This document shows positions 6,682 through 8,342 of a stretch of 8,342 nt of DNA, piece after piece. Positions within the stretch are counted from its first letter, which is position 1, and each line of letters begins with the position of its first letter. This DNA is from Sulfurimonas sp. (GTDB lineage: Bacteria; Campylobacterota; Campylobacteria; Campylobacterales; Sulfurimonadaceae), in assembly GCA_030646745.1 (NCBI GenBank), contig JAUSKV010000348.1, positions 1-8,342 of the forward strand, read 5' to 3'. The notes beneath the pieces are model-generated. The model was not told the origin of the DNA and did not search any database. It was given only the letters and a program-made list of their open reading frames with translations. The translations under genes were made by a program, and so were the position numbers.

Positions 6682-7794
6682 ATGGAACCATTTTTAATTG
6701 AAGAAACAAAAAGCGTAAACGGAGCAAGAATAATTGCTGTTGGTGTCGGTGGTGGCGGTGGAAACATGATAGGTCACATGATAAAAGAGGGTGTTACAGG
6801 TATAGAGATGATACTTATTAACACGGATGCTCAAGTTTTATCAGAAACAATGGCAGCGTCAAAAATTCAAATCGGTACGAAGCTTACAAAAGGTCTTGGT
6901 GCAGGAATGAAACCGACTATCGGTAAAGATTCTGCACTAGAGAGTTATGAAGAAATTAAAAGTGCTCTCAACGGTGCTGATATAGTATTTATCTCTGCCG
7001 GTCTTGGTGGCGGTACAGGAACAGGTGCTGCTCCTGTTATTGCTCAGATTGCAAAAGAGATAGGTGCTCTAACCATCTCGATAGTGACTAAACCTTTTGC
7101 CTTTGAGGGCAAAAAAAGACTTAAACTTGCAGAAGATGGACTTCAAGAGCTCAAAAAAGAGAGCGACTCTATCGTTGTTATTCCTAATGATAAACTTTTA
7201 TCTATTATTGATAAAAAACTTGGACTCAAAGAGAGCTTTAAAATAGTAGATAGCGTTTTAGCACAGGCTGTAAGTGGGACTTCCGGCGTTATTCTCTCAA
7301 GCGGAGAAAATGACATCAATCTTGACTTCGCCGATTTACAAACTGTTATGAGCCACAAAGGCATGGCACTTATGGGTGTTGGTGAATTTGAGGGCGAGAA
7401 TGCTGCTTATGAAGCAATTAAAGCAGCCATAGAGTCTCCTCTTCTTGATAACATGTCGATTAACGGGGCAATGGGCGTTTTAGTACATTTCAAAATGCAC
7501 CCTAATTTTCCACTTATGGAAATATCTGATGCGATGAATGTTGTTCATGAGAGTGCACATGAAGATGCTGAAGTTATCTTTGGAACTTCAACAGATGAAA
7601 CCATTCCGGAGAATTATATTAAAATCACTATTGTAGCAACAGGGTTTGAGAAAGATATTACAAACAATAAAGACTTTGTAAGCGAAACTCCAGCCGTCCA
7701 AAAAATAAAAATTCGTCCAAGACTTGTCGTGGGTGGAGATTTTGATGCTGATTATTTAGATATTCCAGCCTACATGAGACAGCAACAAGACTAA
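6682..7794 (+). CDS. ftsZ: Cell division protein FtsZ
   Basis: FtsZ is the tubulin-like GTPase that polymerises into the ring at the division site. The 370-residue protein carries the glycine-rich nucleotide loop VGVGGGGGN (20-28), NTDAQ (47-51), the tubulin signature GGGTGTG (109-115) and the T7 synergy loop NLDFADL (213-219), with N213, D215 and D218 in the places of the catalytic residues that complete the neighbouring subunit's GTPase site. The GTPase and C-terminal domains end near residue 323, followed by a short linker of about 30 residues and the conserved tail LDIPAYMRQQ (359-368), which binds FtsA. The linker is at the short end for bacteria. All key residues are present, so the protein should be functional. 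It follows ftsA by 11 bases and is likely co-transcribed with it. Confidence 0.98.
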   Translation: MEPFLIEETKSVNGARIIAVGVGGGGGNMIGHMIKEGVTGIEMILINTDAQVLSETMAASKIQIGTKLTKGLGAGMKPTIGKDSALESYEEIKSALNGADIVFISAGLGGGTGTGAAPVIAQIAKEIGALTISIVTKPFAFEGKKRLKLAEDGLQELKKESDSIVVIPNDKLLSIIDKKLGLKESFKIVDSVLAQAVSGTSGVILSSGENDINLDFADLQTVMSHKGMALMGVGEFEGENAAYEAIKAAIESPLLDNMSINGAMGVLVHFKMHPNFPLMEISDAMNVVHESAHEDAEVIFGTSTDETIPENYIKITIVATGFEKDITNNKDFVSETPAVQKIKIRPRLVVGGDFDADYLDIPAYMRQQQD

Positions 7795-7820
7795 GAAACT
7801 TTTTTTGCACTCCTTTCTTA
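7792..7820 (+). other. AU-rich hairpin over the ftsZ stop codon
   Basis: TAAGAAA (7792-7798) and TTTCTTA (7814-7820) are exact reverse complements around a 15-base loop. The left arm begins with the ftsZ stop codon and the loop contains an in-frame TTG (7805) that could be an alternative start for the J-domain gene. The seven-pair stem has only one G-C pair, so it would be weak. Confidence 0.3.
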
Positions 7821-7823
7821 AAA

Positions 7824-7857
7824 TTATGAAGTCCAAAACTCTACTTGGACTTCGTGA
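7824..7857 (+). promoter_or_regulatory. Hairpin that would bury the J-domain gene start codon
   Basis: GAAGTCCAA (7828-7836) and TTGGACTTC (7845-7853) form a perfect 9-bp stem with an 8-base loop. The stem extends outward through U-G, A-U, U-G and U-A pairs to 7824 and 7857. All three bases of the ATG at 7826-7828 are then paired, in a stem of 13 pairs. No Shine-Dalgarno site precedes this ATG and no T-run follows, so it looks more like a translation-control element than a terminator. The sequence also codes for the conserved protein start, so chance pairing is possible. Confidence 0.5.
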
Positions 7858-8095
7858 AACTTCAACTCTTAAAGAAATCAAACTCTCCTATAAAAATCTT
7901 ATGAAAGAGTGGCATCCAGACAAACATAAAGATGATGTAGAAAAAGCCACTCAAATAAGTATGCAAATAAATGAAGCATATGAGATAATTATGGATTATT
8001 GCGACTCCTATGAGTACTCTTTTGATGAAGATAGCATAAAAAAGGCCACATACACTCCTCAAGAGTGGTGGTATGATAAATTTGGAAATAGATAA
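7826..8095 (+). CDS. Small J-domain protein (DnaJ-like, type III)
   Basis: This 89-residue protein is essentially a J domain. It opens with KTLLGLRETSTLKEIKLSYK (4-23), has the catalytic HPD tripeptide at 30-32 within KEWHPDKH, and continues with QINEAYEII on the third helix. J domains stimulate the ATPase of a DnaK-type Hsp70; HPD is the contact that does this. There is no G/F region, zinc domain or client-binding domain, so it is a type III J-protein. The tail of about 30 residues is acidic and ends with EWWYDKFGNR, which may bind a specific client or membrane surface (inference). It follows ftsZ by 31 bases. I chose ATG 7826 because it matches the usual J-domain N terminus; TTG 7805 would add seven residues (MHSFLKI). 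Neither start has a good ribosome site. The partner Hsp70 and target are unknown. Confidence 0.85.
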   Translation: MKSKTLLGLRETSTLKEIKLSYKNLMKEWHPDKHKDDVEKATQISMQINEAYEIIMDYCDSYEYSFDEDSIKKATYTPQEWWYDKFGNR

Positions 8096-8136
8096 TTTTA
8101 TTGATTCGTATCAAACCTTTACTTTAAAGAGTTTTG

Positions 8137-8142
8137 TATAAT
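8137..8142 (+). promoter_or_regulatory. Consensus -10 box before the secreted-protein gene
   Basis: TATAAT matches the sigma-70 -10 consensus exactly and lies 31 bases before the ATG at 8173. No -35 hexamer at normal spacing is apparent, as is usual in Campylobacterota, and the upstream DNA is AT-rich. It suggests that the last gene starts its own transcript, separate from the division run. Confidence 0.6.
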
Positions 8143-8172
8143 GTAACTCAATTAATGCAAAGAGAGATTTAC

Positions 8173-8342
8173 ATGCAGAACTTACTTTTATCATTTAGCA
8201 TATTAATAACTTTTAGCTCTTTTGCTTATGCTGAGGAGTTAGCAAAAACGGGTGACTTTCCTAAGAAGGAGATGCAAGCTCAAAATAAAGAGATAGTTAA
8301 ACAAGTAGTATCTGAAATCTCAAAAAGTTTACCTCAAACAAT
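8173..8342 (+). CDS. Small secreted protein of unknown function (3' end outside window)
   Basis: An open frame starts at ATG 8173, seven bases after an AAGAGAGA ribosome site (8159-8166), and runs off the window after 56 codons. Residues 1-20 form a classic Sec signal peptide (MQNLLLSFSILITFSSFAYA), with a likely signal peptidase I cut after AYA and before EEL. No lipobox cysteine is present, so it is not a lipoprotein. The visible mature part is polar, rich in Lys, Glu and Gln, and probably helical. I do not recognise the family. Its own -10 box suggests it is not part of the upstream operon. Confidence 0.75.
   Translation, partial: MQNLLLSFSILITFSSFAYAEELAKTGDFPKKEMQAQNKEIVKQVVSEISKSLPQT

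Noticed and set aside
7805..7825. TTG 7805 as the start of the J-domain gene
   Set aside because: The added MHSFLKI is not typical of J-domain N termini and the upstream site is poor. It is not fully excluded, because ATG 7826 also lacks a ribosome site.
1..8342. CRISPR arrays, insertion sequences, tRNA or rRNA genes, defence or toxin genes
   Set aside because: No regularly spaced repeats, transposase motifs or RNA gene signatures were found on either strand.

Overview
This AT-rich window (roughly one third G+C by eye) reads as a chromosomal segment of a Campylobacterota (epsilonproteobacterial) genome, most likely a Sulfurimonas-like organism. The evidence is the gene order bioA / PpiD-like protein / ftsA / ftsZ, which from memory matches Helicobacter pylori HP0976-HP0979 and in part Campylobacter jejuni Cj0694-Cj0696. 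The large periplasmic-binding-domain histidine kinase and the AT-rich promoters with weak or no -35 boxes also fit. I see no transposase, integrase, CRISPR array, tRNA or rRNA. The content is core-chromosome in character rather than a mobile or defence island.

Layout. Positions 1-2208, minus strand: the N-terminal 736 codons of a membrane sensor histidine kinase with two different periplasmic solute-binding domains in tandem, cut off by the window edge inside the kinase region. Positions 2209-2406: a non-coding gap with three palindromes and a kinase promoter candidate. Positions 2407-3702, minus strand: bioA, a biotin-synthesis aminotransferase. Positions 3703-3843: a divergent promoter region with a tandem 10-base repeat. 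Positions 3844-8095, plus strand: a tightly packed run of a PpiD/SurA-like membrane-anchored chaperone, ftsA (TTG start), ftsZ (strong Shine-Dalgarno site) and a small J-domain protein. Positions 8137-8342, plus strand: a good -10 box and the start of a small secreted protein of unknown function.

How the genes work together. FtsZ forms the cytokinetic ring and FtsA tethers it to the membrane. The PpiD-like protein would assist folding of envelope proteins at the outer face of the inner membrane, and the J-domain protein would stimulate a DnaK-type chaperone. The run therefore pairs early cell division with protein-folding functions. ftsAZ lies apart from any murein-synthesis (dcw) genes. bioA and the sensor kinase appear functionally unrelated to the division run.

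The most unusual signals are: a 13-bp RNA stem that would bury the whole AUG of the J-domain gene just after ftsZ; the absence of a recognisable parvulin core in the PpiD-like protein; the TTG start of ftsA coupled to the upstream gene; and the palindrome-rich gap behind bioA. I found no clear new multi-gene system.
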